The notes below the pieces were generated by a model. It did not search any database. It worked only from the letters and a program-made list of their open reading frames with translations, and had not been told where the DNA came from. The translations under genes and the position numbers were made by a program. From assembly GCF_020400725.1 (NCBI RefSeq), contig NZ_JAINVG010000005.1, positions 1 through 64,000 on the forward strand: 64,000 bases of DNA, read 5' to 3'. Origin of the DNA: Streptomyces sp. NK15101. GTDB lineage: Bacteria; Actinomycetota; Actinomycetes; Streptomycetales; Streptomycetaceae. Below, one piece after another: positions 8,155 to 16,343 of this stretch (position 1 is its first letter; each line of letters starts with the position of its first letter).

Positions 8155-8492
8155 TTCTCGCCGCCCTCCCCGCCGGCGTCACCGGCGTCACCCGCGGGGC
8201 CCGCGCCCGCGAGCGCCTCCTCCAGCTCGGCGATCCGGGCGTCGCGCTCGGCGAGTTCGGCGCCGAGGCGCACGAGGACGTCGTCCACGTCGGCCATCCG
8301 GTAGCCGCGCGGGGCGACGGGGAGACGGAGCGCCTCGACGTCGGCGCGGTCCACCGGGCGGGCGACCGGGAGCGGGTCGACGAGCTGCTCGGGAGCCACC
8401 TCGGGCAGTACTTCGCCGTCGCCGCCGCCGACCACGGCGAGGGTCACCGCGGCCACGACCACGACCATCGTGATGAGCAGAAACCAGAACAC
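8151..8492 (-). CDS. Small membrane-anchored DivIVA-domain protein, 113 aa
   Basis: The protein has one N-terminal transmembrane helix (MFWFLLITMVVVVAAVTLAVV), a Val/Pro-rich linker, then a short DivIVA-like segment (APRGYRMADVDDVLVRLG) that runs into a brief coiled coil and ends in a Gly/Ala/Glu tail. Full DivIVA proteins have long coiled coils and no membrane helix, so this is a minimal relative, probably tethered to the membrane. The GTG at 8492 gives the hydrophobic N-terminus; a longer frame to 8645 would bury it and run antisense into the neighbouring promoter. It is the first gene of a two-gene operon with tag (GTGA overlap). The job is unknown; a polar-growth or division link is only suggested by the domain. 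Confidence 0.85.
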   Translation of the reverse strand: MFWFLLITMVVVVAAVTLAVVGGGDGEVLPEVAPEQLVDPLPVARPVDRADVEALRLPVAPRGYRMADVDDVLVRLGAELAERDARIAELEEALAGAGPAGDAGDAGGEGGEK

Positions 8493-8595
8493 CTGCGCGC
8501 CTCTCCCCGGAGTGGAAAACGTCCCGTGCCGATCGTGCCATGCGCCACTGACGGTTAGGGTCGCAGGCGAACGGACGCGAGGGAGGACAAAAGGG

Positions 8596-9456
8596 ATGCT
8601 GCGCTTGGGACGGCGTGAATTCGGGCCGCACGAGCCGGTGATCATGGCGATCGTGAACCGGACCCCGGACTCCTTCTACGACCGGGGCGCGACCTTCCGG
8701 GACGAGCCCGCGCTCGCCCGGGTCGAGCAGGCCGTGGCGGAGGGGGCGGCGATCATCGACATCGGCGGGGTGAAGGCGGGCCCCGGCGAGGAGGTGACGG
8801 CCGAGGAGGAGGCGCGGCGCACGGTCGGTTTCGTCGCCGAGGTCCGCAGGCGCCATCCCGACGTGGTGATCAGCGTCGACACCTGGCGGGCGGACGTCGG
8901 CGAGGCGGTCTGCGAGGCCGGGGCGGACGTCCTCAACGACGCGTGGGGCGGGGTCGACCCGCGGCTCGCGGAGGTCGCCGCGAAGTACGGGGCGGGGCTC
9001 GTCTGCACGCACGCGGGCGGCGCGGAACCGCGGACCCGGCCGCACCGGGTGGAGTACGAGGACGTGATGGCCGACATCCTGCGGGTCACGGTGGGCCTCG
9101 CGGAGCGCGCGGTCTCGCTCGGCGTGCGGCGGGACGGGATCATGATCGACCCCGGGCACGACTTCGGGAAGAACACCCGGCACAGCCTGGAGGCGACGCG
9201 CCGGCTCGGCGAGATGACCGGGACGGGGTGGCCGGTGCTGGTGTCCCTGTCCAACAAGGACTTCGTGGGCGAGACGCTCGACCGGCCGGTGAAGGAGCGG
9301 GTGCTGGGCACGTTGGCGACGACCGCCGTCTCCGCCTGGCTGGGCGCCCAGGTGTACCGGGTGCACGAGGTCGCGGAGACCCGTCAGGTGCTCGACATGG
9401 TGGCGTCCATCGCGGGGCACCGGGCGCCGGCCGTGGCCCGGCGGGGCCTGGCGTAG
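8596..9456 (+). CDS. FolP2-like pterin-binding (dihydropteroate synthase family) protein
   Basis: This is a TIM-barrel protein of the dihydropteroate synthase family, 286 aa. The ATG at 8596 follows GGGAGGACAAAAGGG. The pterin-site landmarks are present but altered: IVNRTPDSFYDRG for the usual VNVTPDSFSDGG, DIGGVKAGPGEE where catalytic enzymes have ESTRPG, SVDTWRADV, LNDAWGG, IDPGHDFGKN, and VSLSNKDF where the p-aminobenzoate-contact motif is normally SRKxF. RVHEV is kept. It resembles the second FolP (FolP2) of mycobacteria, for which dihydropteroate synthase activity is not supported, and it lies in the same neighbourhood (LOG, DivIVA, tag). I therefore do not assign folate synthesis to it. 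Confidence 0.87.
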   Translation: MLRLGRREFGPHEPVIMAIVNRTPDSFYDRGATFRDEPALARVEQAVAEGAAIIDIGGVKAGPGEEVTAEEEARRTVGFVAEVRRRHPDVVISVDTWRADVGEAVCEAGADVLNDAWGGVDPRLAEVAAKYGAGLVCTHAGGAEPRTRPHRVEYEDVMADILRVTVGLAERAVSLGVRRDGIMIDPGHDFGKNTRHSLEATRRLGEMTGTGWPVLVSLSNKDFVGETLDRPVKERVLGTLATTAVSAWLGAQVYRVHEVAETRQVLDMVASIAGHRAPAVARRGLA

Positions 9457-9474
9457 GCCCCGGGGGCCGGGGCC
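9456..9474. terminator. Short G/C-rich hairpin after the FolP2-like gene
   Basis: An 8-bp stem (9456-9463 with 9467-9474) with a GGG loop begins at the stop codon. It lies between convergent genes; strength is uncertain. Confidence 0.4.
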
Positions 9475-9508
9475 CTGTGCAGGGCGCCCGGCACCGCGGG
9501 CACGACCG

Positions 9509-10258
9509 TCAGCGGCCCACTTCCTTCGTCACCAGGGCCACCGCCTCCTCCACGTCGTCCGTGACGTGGAAGAGGAGGAGGTCGTGCTCCGAGGCCTTGC
9601 CGCCGGCGACGACCGAGTCGCGCAGCCAGTCGACGAGGCCCTTCCAGTACTCCGTGCCGAAGAGCACGATCGGGAAGCGGGTGACCTTGCGGGTCTGGAC
9701 CAGGGTCAGCGCCTCGAAGAGCTCGTCGAGGGTGCCGAGGCCGCCGGGCAGGACGACGAAGCCCTGCGCGTACTTCACGAACATCGTCTTGCGGACGAAG
9801 AAGTAGCGGAAGTTCACGCCGATGTCGACGTGCGGGTTGAGCCCCTGCTCGAAGGGGAGCTCGATGCCGAGGCCCACCGAGACGCCCTTGGCCTCCCTGG
9901 CCCCCTTGTTGGCCGCCTCCATGGCGCCCGGCCCGCCGCCCGTGATGACGGCGAACCCGGCCTCGACGAGCGCCCGGCCGATCCGCACGCCCGCCTCGTA
10001 CTCCGGCGAGTCCGGCCTCGTGCGGGCCGAGCCGAAGACGCTGATCGCGCTCGGCAGTTCGGCGAGGGCGCCGAATCCCTCGACGAACTCGGACTGGATG
10101 CGCATGACCCGCCAGGGGTCCGTGTGGACCCACTCCGAGTCGCCCTCGGTGTCGAGCAGCCTCTGGTCCGTGGTGCCCGGCTGGACCTGGTCCCTGCGCC
10201 TGAGCACCGGCCCGAGCCGCTGCTCCTCCGGCTTCGTCTCCCCCTCGGGGACACCCAT
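9509..10258 (-). CDS. LOG/TIGR00730-family Rossmann-fold nucleotide phosphoribohydrolase
   Basis: This 249-residue protein belongs to the 'lysine decarboxylase-like' LOG family. Characterised members remove ribose 5-phosphate from nucleoside monophosphates, including cytokinin ribotides. The diagnostic motif PGGLGTLDELFE is present, together with the upstream GGGPGAMEAANKGA segment that binds phosphate. The ATG at 10258 follows a GGAGGGAG signal. It sits between DapE and the FolP2-like gene; Rv1205, a characterised LOG protein in M. tuberculosis, is likewise close to dapE and folP2. Substrate is presumably AMP-like or N6-modified nucleotides; cytokinin relevance in this organism is unproven. 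Confidence 0.9.
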   Translation of the reverse strand: MGVPEGETKPEEQRLGPVLRRRDQVQPGTTDQRLLDTEGDSEWVHTDPWRVMRIQSEFVEGFGALAELPSAISVFGSARTRPDSPEYEAGVRIGRALVEAGFAVITGGGPGAMEAANKGAREAKGVSVGLGIELPFEQGLNPHVDIGVNFRYFFVRKTMFVKYAQGFVVLPGGLGTLDELFEALTLVQTRKVTRFPIVLFGTEYWKGLVDWLRDSVVAGGKASEHDLLLFHVTDDVEEAVALVTKEVGR

Positions 10259-10333
10259 GGCCTGCTCCCTCCGTCGAACCGACGATCTTCTGGTGGGGTC
10301 AGGGTAGGTCCACAGAGGTGACGAAATCCGAAA

Positions 10334-11437
10334 TTACGGGAGACGGGCGGTCAGCCAGTCGCGGAGGCGGGCCTCGCAGTGGTGGATGCGGTCGACGTGG
10401 ACGTGCTCGTCGCGCTTGTGCGCGTACAGCGGGTCACCGGGGCCGTAGTTGACGGCGGGCACGCCCAGGGCGCTGAAGCGGGCGACGTCGGTCCAGCCGA
10501 ACTTGGGCTGCGCGCTGCCGCCGACGGCCTTCATGAAGGCCTCGGCCGCGGGGTGGGAGAGGCCGGGCAGGGCGCCGGGGCTCTCGTCGTCGACGACGAA
10601 CTCTGCGATGTCGCAGCCGTCGAAGAACTCGCGGACGTACGCCAGTGCCTCGGCCGGGGAGCGGTCGGGGGCGTACCGGTAGTTGACGGTGACGGCGCAG
10701 GCGTCGGGGATGACGTTGGTGGCGACGCCGCCCTCGATCCGGACGGCGTTGAGGCCCTCGTGGTACTGGAGGCCGTCGATGACCGGCTTGCGCGGCTCGT
10801 AGGCGGCCAGACGGGCGAGGATCGGCGCGGCGGTGTGGATGGCGTTGGAGCCCATCCAGGCGCGCGCGGAGTGGGCGCGCTCGCCGGCGGTGCGCAGGAT
10901 GACGCGCAGGGTGCCCTGGCAGCCGCCCTCGACCTGGCCGTCGGAGGGCTCGAGGAGGACGGCGAAGTCGCCCTCCAGCCACTCGGGGTGCGCGGCGGCG
11001 ACCTTGCCGAGGCCGTTGAGGTCGGCGGCGACCTCCTCGTTGTCGTAGAAGACGAAGGTGAGGTCGCGGTTGGGCTCGGGGACGGTGGCGGCGATGCGCA
11101 GCTGGACCGCGACCCCGGCCTTCATGTCGGAGGTGCCGCAGCCCCACAGGACGCCGTCCTCGTCGAGCCGCGAGGGCACGTTGTCGGCGATCGGCACGGT
11201 GTCGATGTGGCCGGCGAGGACGACGCGCTCGCCGCGGCCGAGGTTCGTCCGGGCGACGACGTTGTTGCCGTACCGGTCGACGGTGAGGTGCGGCAGGAGG
11301 CGCAGGGCCCCCTCGATCGCGTCGGCGAGCGGCTTCTCGGTCCCGCTGACGGAGGGGAAGTCGACGAGGGCGGCGGTGAGCGCCGCCCCGTCCAGGGAGA
11401 GGTCGAGGGGGGTGCCGGGCGGGGTGATGTCAGCCAT
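10334..11437 (-). CDS. dapE: Succinyl-diaminopimelate desuccinylase DapE
   Basis: This M20-family zinc hydrolase converts N-succinyl-LL-diaminopimelate to LL-diaminopimelate in lysine and peptidoglycan synthesis. At 367 aa it is the expected length. The metal-site segments are visible: LAGHIDTVP (His and Asp), WGCGTSDMKAG (bridging Asp), and YDNEEVAADLNG (catalytic Glu pair). The dimerisation domain follows and the C-terminal metal His is in YAHKRDEHV. The ATG at 11437 has GGGTCGGCAC upstream. The gene is divergent from the lysozyme-like gene at 11475, with only 37 bases between starts, so the promoters must overlap or one is leaderless. dapC, which acts before DapE in the pathway, is encoded about 2.3 kb further along on the same strand. 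Confidence 0.94.
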   Translation of the reverse strand: MADITPPGTPLDLSLDGAALTAALVDFPSVSGTEKPLADAIEGALRLLPHLTVDRYGNNVVARTNLGRGERVVLAGHIDTVPIADNVPSRLDEDGVLWGCGTSDMKAGVAVQLRIAATVPEPNRDLTFVFYDNEEVAADLNGLGKVAAAHPEWLEGDFAVLLEPSDGQVEGGCQGTLRVILRTAGERAHSARAWMGSNAIHTAAPILARLAAYEPRKPVIDGLQYHEGLNAVRIEGGVATNVIPDACAVTVNYRYAPDRSPAEALAYVREFFDGCDIAEFVVDDESPGALPGLSHPAAEAFMKAVGGSAQPKFGWTDVARFSALGVPAVNYGPGDPLYAHKRDEHVHVDRIHHCEARLRDWLTARLP

Positions 11438-11474
11438 GTGCCGACCCTAACGCGGCTCCAGTACGGTGGGCCCC

Positions 11475-12413
11475 GTGTCCGAGCCCACCCGCCCCCGCCG
11501 TCGTGGCCGCCGCGCCCGTTCCGCGGCCGCCTTCACCGTGCTCCTCGGCCTCGCCGCGTATGTGGCCGTCCACCAGATGACGGGGAGCACGGGGGCACCC
11601 CGGTGCAGTGTGGGCAGCGGGGACAACCGCTACGAGTTCACCCCGGAGCAGGCGTCCAACGCGGCGATGATCTCGGCGGTGGGCACCACCCGGGGGCTGC
11701 CGGAGCGGGCCGTGACGATCGCGCTCGCGACCGCGCTGCAGGAGTCCGCGCTGCGGAACATCGAGCACGGCGACCGGGACTCGCTGGGGCTCTTCCAGCA
11801 GCGGCCCTCGCAGGGCTGGGGGACGCCGGAGCAGATCATGGACCCGGTGTACTCGGCGGGGAAGTTCTACGAGGGCCTGGAGAAGGTCCCGGGGTACTCG
11901 CGGCTGCCGCTGACGGTGGCGGCGCAGAAGGTGCAGCGGAGCGGTTTCCCGCAGGCGTACGCGAAGCACGAGCCGGACGCCGCGCTGCTGTCGGCGGCGC
12001 TCACGGGCCGGTCGCCGGCGGCGCTGACCTGTACGGCGAGCGTGGCGAAGGGCCGGCCGGGCGATCCGGACCAGGTGCGCCGGGAGCTGGTGCGGGCCTT
12101 CGGCGAGAAGGCGGCGCCGAAGGCGGTGACGGGCGGTCCGAGCGCGGGCCGCTCGGCCTCGGAGCCGCCGGTGCTCGTGGTGCCGGTCCGGGGGGCGACG
12201 GGCGCGGGGAGCGCGCCGGGGGCCGGTTCGGACGAGCGGCGCGGCTGGGAGCTGGCGCAGTGGGCGGTCGCGCGGGCGGACGCGCTGCGCATCACGGAGG
12301 TCTCGTTCGGCGACCGCGTCTGGCGCGCGGGCGAGGCCGCCGGGGGCTGGTCGAAGTCCTCCCCGCCGACGACCGCGACCGACGCGTCGGTCCGCATGCG
12401 ACTGGCGCAGTAG
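11475..12413 (+). CDS. Membrane-anchored or secreted protein with lysozyme-like domain
   Basis: The 312-residue product has an Arg-rich N-terminus and a single hydrophobic helix (AAAFTVLLGLAAYVAVH) that acts as signal or anchor. The external domain contains IALATALQESALRN, then GLFQQRPSQGWGTPEQIMDP. This arrangement of a Glu in a helix followed by GLFQxRP is typical of lysozyme/soluble transglycosylase-like folds, so a peptidoglycan-cleaving or -binding role is inferred. The C-terminal third is Ala/Gly/Pro-rich with a conserved-looking RGWELAQWAVARADAL segment. GTG at 11475 follows GGTGGG; a GTG at 11466 is also possible. Streptomyces relatives are sometimes labelled 'heavy metal transporter', for which I see no basis. 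Confidence 0.75.
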   Translation: MSEPTRPRRRGRRARSAAAFTVLLGLAAYVAVHQMTGSTGAPRCSVGSGDNRYEFTPEQASNAAMISAVGTTRGLPERAVTIALATALQESALRNIEHGDRDSLGLFQQRPSQGWGTPEQIMDPVYSAGKFYEGLEKVPGYSRLPLTVAAQKVQRSGFPQAYAKHEPDAALLSAALTGRSPAALTCTASVAKGRPGDPDQVRRELVRAFGEKAAPKAVTGGPSAGRSASEPPVLVVPVRGATGAGSAPGAGSDERRGWELAQWAVARADALRITEVSFGDRVWRAGEAAGGWSKSSPPTTATDASVRMRLAQ

Positions 12414-12530
12414 CCACGGGACGGCGCACGCGGGCGAGCGGGTCGGCGGAAGCCGCAGGAACGACAGCCGCCCCGAGCGTCCCCGGCGCGAGAGCCTTAG
12501 GACAGCCGCCGCCCCGAGCGCGCCCGGCGC

Positions 12531-12550
12531 CCCGGCCGACGGGGCGGCGC
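12531..12550. repeat. 20-bp direct repeat, copy 1
   Basis: Bases 12531-12550 (CCCGGCCGACGGGGCGGCGC) recur without change at 12651-12670, exactly 120 bases on. Confidence 0.75.
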
Positions 12551-12650
12551 ACGCACGCGCGCGAGTCCGCGCGAAAGCCGCCGGGGCGGCGCGCCTGTCC
12601 GGGGCGCGACGACCGGCGCAGGAACCGTAAGGCAGCCGGCCCCGCCTGCG

Positions 12651-12670
12651 CCCGGCCGACGGGGCGGCGC
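12651..12670. repeat. 20-bp direct repeat, copy 2
   Basis: Identical to 12531-12550. Related shorter versions occur around 12578-12591, 12791-12804 and 12833-12846. Confidence 0.75.
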
Positions 12671-13203
12671 GTCCGTCCGGGCGCGACCGGCGTGAGAGCC
12701 GCACGCCGACCGTCACGGCGGCGGAGCCGGCCGTGTGCGGCCGGGCAGCCGTCGGCGGCGGTGGCGACCCGCGCGGCAGCCGCGCGGTCGGCCGCCGGGG
12801 CGGCAGGTCCGTCGCGTACGGCTCGCTCCGTGGCCGCCGGGGCGGCTTTCCGGTCGCCTTCGGTGTGGTGGGCGCCGCCCGCCGGAGGTTCCCGGCGTGG
12901 CTCGGCCGCACCGCGCACCCGTGCGGACGGTCACCCGGTCGTGGCATCGGCCGGGTGCGGAGCGGAAGGAATTCGCGCGGACTTCGCGGCTCTTTCCCCA
13001 GGCGTCACCCCTCCCCCTCGGTCCCCTTGGCGCACAAGGGAAGTGACGGTTCGGCAGAGCCCCTCACAATGACACGTTCGTCCGTTTTCCTCCCCACCCG
13101 ACAATACGACGCATTGCCAACTCTTTACCTTCGGTCGCCGCAACCTCCCCCGCCCCGGGGCCGGTTGTCACGGCGTAATCGTCCTCTTCGTCGAAGGAGC
13201 ACC

Positions 13204-13662
13204 ATGTCCCTCTCCCTGACCCGCCGGATCGCCCGTGCCGCCCTCATCGTCGCGGCCGGAGCAGCCCCCGTGGTCGGTGCGGCCGGCTCCGCGAGCGCTC
13301 TGGACAACAGCCTCGCGCCGGCCGGCGCCCTCGGCGGCGTGACCGCCCTGGACGCCGCCGGGGCGGGCAGCGCCGTCGACAGCGCCTCGCAGACCGCGAC
13401 CGGCGTGGTCGGCGAGACCGGCAGCAAGGCCGTCGGCACGGCCGTCCCGGCCACGGGCAAGACCCTCGGCACGGCCGGCAAGACCGCCACCCCCGCCGCG
13501 CAGGAGGTCGTCGGCAAGACGGCCGGCAGCACGGGCGAGGTCGTCGGCCAGACCGCCGGCGCCGCGGCCGAGAGCGCCGAGGGCCCCACCGGCGGCGCCC
13601 TGGGCGGTGGCCTCGGCGGCCTGCCGACCGGCCAGACCCTGGGCGGCCTGCCGATCGGCTGA
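13204..13662 (+). CDS. Small secreted Ala/Gly/Thr-rich protein, 152 aa
   Basis: The N-terminus is a clear Sec signal peptide (Arg-containing n-region, hydrophobic ALIVAAGAAPVVGAA, cleavage near GSASALD). The mature chain of about 120 residues is low-complexity, with loosely repeated VVGETG/TAGKTA/VVGQTAG units and a glycine-rich C-terminus (GGLGGLPTGQTLGGLPIG). No enzyme domain is visible. The ATG at 13204 follows GAAGGAG, 6 bases upstream. It is a single-gene transcript bounded by a strong terminator. The composition suggests an extracellular structural or surface protein. Some homologues carry automatic 'ATP-binding' labels, but there is no P-loop here. Confidence 0.8.
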   Translation: MSLSLTRRIARAALIVAAGAAPVVGAAGSASALDNSLAPAGALGGVTALDAAGAGSAVDSASQTATGVVGETGSKAVGTAVPATGKTLGTAGKTATPAAQEVVGKTAGSTGEVVGQTAGAAAESAEGPTGGALGGGLGGLPTGQTLGGLPIG

Positions 13663-13679
13663 CCCGCGCCGGAACGCAC

Positions 13680-13715
13680 GGAGGGCCCGGGGAGCACACG
13701 CTCCCCGGGCCCTCC
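13680..13715. terminator. Strong terminator hairpin between convergent genes
   Basis: A perfect 16-bp stem (13680-13695 with 13700-13715) closes a 4-nt loop ACAC, 18 bases after the secreted-protein stop and 17 bases before the dapC stop on the opposite strand. Confidence 0.85.
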
Positions 13716-13731
13716 GCCGCTTGCCGCCCGC

Positions 13732-14826
13732 TCAGCCCAGGCGCTTGACCGCGGCCTCGACCCGCTCGTCCGTCGCCGTGAACGCCACCCGCACGAACCG
13801 CTCCCCGGCCTCGCCGTAGAAGTCGCCGGGCGCGACCAGGATGCCCTTCTCCGCCAGGTACGCCACCGTCTCCCAGCACGGCTCGTCCCGGGTCGCCCAC
13901 AGGTACAGGCTCGCCTCGCTGTGCTCGATCCGGAAGCCGTGCGCCTCCAGGGCCGCCCGCAGCGCCGTGCGCCGGGCCGCGTACCGCTCCCGCTGCTCGG
14001 CCACGTGCGCGTCGTCGCCGAGCGCCGCGACCGTCGCCGCCTGCACCGGCGCGGCGGTCATCATGCCGCCGTGCTTGCGGATCTGGAGCAGCTCGCCCAG
14101 GACGGCCGCGTCGCCCGCGATGAACGCGGCCCGGTAGCCCGCCAGGTTGGAGCGCTTGGACAGCGAGTGGACCGCGACGATCCCCTCGTACGAACCGCCG
14201 CAGACGTCCGGGTGCAGGACCGAGACCGGGTCGGCCTCCCAGCCCAGCTCCAGGTAGCACTCGTCGGAGAGGACGAGGACGCCGTGCTCGCGCGCCCAGG
14301 CCACGATCCGGGTCAGCTCGTCCTTGGCGAGGACCCTGCCGGTCGGGTTGGACGGGGAGTTCAGCCAGAGGAGCTTCAGCCCGGCCGGGTCCAGCTCCGT
14401 CGGGTCGTCGTAGACGACGGGCGTCGCGCCGCAGAGCCGCGCCCCCACCTCGTACGTCGGGTACGCCAGCCGCGGGTAGGCCACCACGTCGCCCGCGCCG
14501 AGCCCCAGCTGGGTCGGCAGCCAGGCCACCAGCTCCTTGGAGCCGACCACCGGGAGCACGTTCTCGTGGGCGAAGTCCACCGCGCCCAGGCGCCGCTCGC
14601 ACCAGCCGGTGAGCGCGTCCTGGAGCTCCTTCGTGCCCCACACCGTGGGATAGCCCGGCGAGTCCGCGGCCGCGACCAGGGCCTCCTGGATCAGCGCGGG
14701 GACCGGGTCCACGGGCGTGCCGACGGACAGGTCCACGATTCCGTCCGGGTGGGTCGCGGCCGTCCTCTTGTACGGCTCCAGCTTGTCCCACGGGAAGACG
14801 GGAAGGCGCGAAGAGACTGCGCTCAC
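13732..14826 (-). CDS. dapC: Succinyldiaminopimelate transaminase DapC
   Basis: This class-I/II PLP aminotransferase makes N-succinyl-LL-diaminopimelate from the keto precursor, the step before DapE. The protein has 364 aa from GTG 14826 (MSAVSSRLPVFPWDKLEPYK). Visible landmarks are the substrate loop LSVGTPVDPVP, the PLP-binding WLNSPSNPTGR (Asn), SDECYLELGW (Asp/Tyr) and the Schiff-base lysine Lys224 in SLSKRSNLAGYR. Another GTG at 14838 is too close to its GAGG signal. It is co-directional with fdxA, from which it is separated by a strong hairpin. The fdxA-dapC pairing is the same as Rv1177-Rv1178 in M. tuberculosis, which supports DapC over a generic aminotransferase. Confidence 0.93.
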   Translation of the reverse strand: MSAVSSRLPVFPWDKLEPYKRTAATHPDGIVDLSVGTPVDPVPALIQEALVAAADSPGYPTVWGTKELQDALTGWCERRLGAVDFAHENVLPVVGSKELVAWLPTQLGLGAGDVVAYPRLAYPTYEVGARLCGATPVVYDDPTELDPAGLKLLWLNSPSNPTGRVLAKDELTRIVAWAREHGVLVLSDECYLELGWEADPVSVLHPDVCGGSYEGIVAVHSLSKRSNLAGYRAAFIAGDAAVLGELLQIRKHGGMMTAAPVQAATVAALGDDAHVAEQRERYAARRTALRAALEAHGFRIEHSEASLYLWATRDEPCWETVAYLAEKGILVAPGDFYGEAGERFVRVAFTATDERVEAAVKRLG

Positions 14827-14862
14827 GGGTTGGCTCACTTCCTCGTACGTACGGGAAACGCT

Positions 14863-14898
14863 TCGGTCCCGTACGGCGGCGAGGCCGTACGGGACCGA
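14863..14898 (-). terminator. Hairpin between fdxA and dapC
   Basis: A perfect 15-bp stem (14863-14877 with 14884-14898) has a 6-nt loop, starting 11 bases after the fdxA stop. It may terminate fdxA transcription partially, giving ferredoxin mRNA in excess over dapC. Confidence 0.75.
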
Positions 14899-14908
14899 GG
14901 GCGAATGA

Positions 14909-15229
14909 TCAGCCGTTCTGCGGCGGCAGGGCGGCGATGAAGGGGTGGTCGCGCTCGATCTCGCCGAGCTTGGAGGCACCACCGGGCGAACCGAGCTCGT
15001 CGAAGAACTCGACGTTCGCCTTGTAGTAGTCCTTCCACTCCTCCGGGGTGTCGTCCTCGTAGAAGATCGCCTCGACCGGGCAGACCGGCTCACAGGCCCC
15101 ACAGTCGACGCATTCGTCCGGGTGGATGTACAAGGACCGCTTGCCCTCGTAGATGCAGTCGACGGGGCACTCCTCGATGCACGCCTTGTCCTTGACGTCG
15201 ACACAAGGCTGCGCGATGACGTAGGTCAC
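14909..15229 (-). CDS. fdxA: 7Fe-8S ferredoxin FdxA
   Basis: This small acidic electron carrier of 106 aa has two Fe-S clusters. The cysteine pattern is Cys9, Cys17, Cys21, Cys25 (C-x7-C-x3-C-x3-C) and Cys40, Cys43, Cys46, Cys50 (CVDCGACEPVC), as in seven-iron [3Fe-4S]/[4Fe-4S] ferredoxins. The C-terminal 50-residue extension is the type found in actinobacterial FdxA/FdxC. GTG at 15229 follows AGGAACGACAGC. It is followed by a hairpin and dapC, and is divergent from the GNAT gene. Its redox partners (for example P450 or oxidoreductase systems) are not encoded next to it. Confidence 0.95.
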   Translation of the reverse strand: MTYVIAQPCVDVKDKACIEECPVDCIYEGKRSLYIHPDECVDCGACEPVCPVEAIFYEDDTPEEWKDYYKANVEFFDELGSPGGASKLGEIERDHPFIAALPPQNG

Positions 15230-15341
15230 GCTGTCGTTCCTCCTCGATAGGGCTGGTCTGCGCGGGAGCGCGGCGTCGTCGATGCCCGCACCTAGTATCT
15301 CCGTTCTTGGGGGCGATCCGAACAGGAGGGGCGGAGAAGCT

Positions 15342-16343
15342 GTGGAAATCACCGGCGGAGGGCGTCTTGAAGTACGAATCACCAGCGCTGACGTGGGAAA
15401 ACGTGTCTCCGTTCGGTACGTGACGGACTCGGCGGAACCGGGTGAGAAGTTCACCGACGCGGTCGGCGTTCTCACATCATGGGAAGCCGGTGTGCTGCTG
15501 ATCACACGAAAGAGCGGCGAGAGCGTCCGCATCGCGGAACCCCGCCTCGTCTCGGGCAAGGTCGTCCCGGCCGCCCCGGCCCGCCGCCGCGGCCCCTCGG
15601 CCACCTTCGCGGAACTCGCCCGCGCCACCGCGCGCGCATGGCAGCCGGTCGAGAGCGAGGCCCTGGGCGAGTGGACCCTCCGCGCGGCCGGCGGATTCAC
15701 CCGCCGCGCCAACTCCGTCCTCGCGCTCGGCGATCCCGGGCTGCCGGTCGCCGAGGCCCTGACGCACGCGCGCGCGTGGTACGCGGCCCGGAAGCTCCCC
15801 GCGTACGTCCAGGCCGCCACCGGCGCCGAGGGCACCCAGGAGCTGCTGTGCGCCGCCCTCGACCGGCACGGCTGGCGGCGCGAGGTCTCCGCCGAGGTGC
15901 GGATCGGGGCGCTGGCCCCGATCGGCGACCTGGACGCCGGCGTCTCCGCCGTGCGCCTCTCCCGGACGGTCGACGAGGCCTGGCTGCGCCGCTACCAGCG
16001 CTTCGAGGAGGCGAGCCCGGCCGTCCGTTCCGTCCTCTCCTCCGGCCCGAGCGTGTGGTTCGCGTCCGTCGCGGGCACGGAAGGGGTACCCGCGGCGATC
16101 GGACGCTGCGTGGTCGACGGCCGCTGGGCCGGCTTCATGGCGGTCGAGGTCGACCCCGATCAGCGCCGCCGGGGCCTGGCGACGTCGATCATGACGGCGC
16201 TCGCCCGGCAGGCGCTCGACGAGGGCGCGTCGGCGGCCTGGCTCCAGGTGGAGGCGGACAACGACGGCGCGCGGGCCCTGTACGACGGGATGGGCTTCGC
16301 GCCCCACCACCACTACCACCACTACCGATGGGTCGAGGCGTGA
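15342..16343 (+). CDS. GNAT-family N-acetyltransferase with N-terminal beta-barrel-like domain
   Basis: The 333-residue protein has two parts. Residues 1-75 form a compact beta-rich domain (EVRITSADVGKRVSVRYV...VGVLTSWEAGVLLITRKSG) like the 'histone acetyltransferase Rv0428c-related SH3' domain found before GNATs. The rest is a double GNAT-like region ending in a canonical acetyl-CoA-binding motif at about 270-290 (DQRRRGLATSIMTALARQAL) and ALYDGMGF. The substrate is unknown. The C-terminus carries a His/Tyr-rich tail (HHHYHHYRW). GTG at 15342 has a weak GGAGAAG. The stop overlaps the start of the next gene (GTGA), so the two are translationally coupled. Confidence 0.85.
   Translation: MEITGGGRLEVRITSADVGKRVSVRYVTDSAEPGEKFTDAVGVLTSWEAGVLLITRKSGESVRIAEPRLVSGKVVPAAPARRRGPSATFAELARATARAWQPVESEALGEWTLRAAGGFTRRANSVLALGDPGLPVAEALTHARAWYAARKLPAYVQAATGAEGTQELLCAALDRHGWRREVSAEVRIGALAPIGDLDAGVSAVRLSRTVDEAWLRRYQRFEEASPAVRSVLSSGPSVWFASVAGTEGVPAAIGRCVVDGRWAGFMAVEVDPDQRRRGLATSIMTALARQALDEGASAAWLQVEADNDGARALYDGMGFAPHHHYHHYRWVEA

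Larger units (their letters stand above)
12414..13203. other. 790-bp non-coding gap with G+C-rich direct repeats
   Basis: No credible gene: the open frames here lack ribosome-binding sites and are Arg/Pro/Ala-rich artefacts of high G+C. The first 540 bases contain degenerate repeats of GGCCGACGGGGCGGCGC and GCCGCCGGGGCGGC type. The last ~200 bases (about 13000-13203) are lower in G+C and should hold the promoter of the secreted-protein gene at 13204. Possibly a decayed gene or a site of past rearrangement. Confidence 0.6.

Noticed and set aside
11430-13072. Large frames covering the 12.4-13.2 kb gap on both strands
   Set aside because: Arg/Pro/Ala-rich, no domain, no ribosome-binding site, frames end arbitrarily; only the high G+C keeps them open.
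13204-13662. ATP-binding annotation for the small secreted protein
   Set aside because: It has a signal peptide and low-complexity chain with no P-loop or other nucleotide site.
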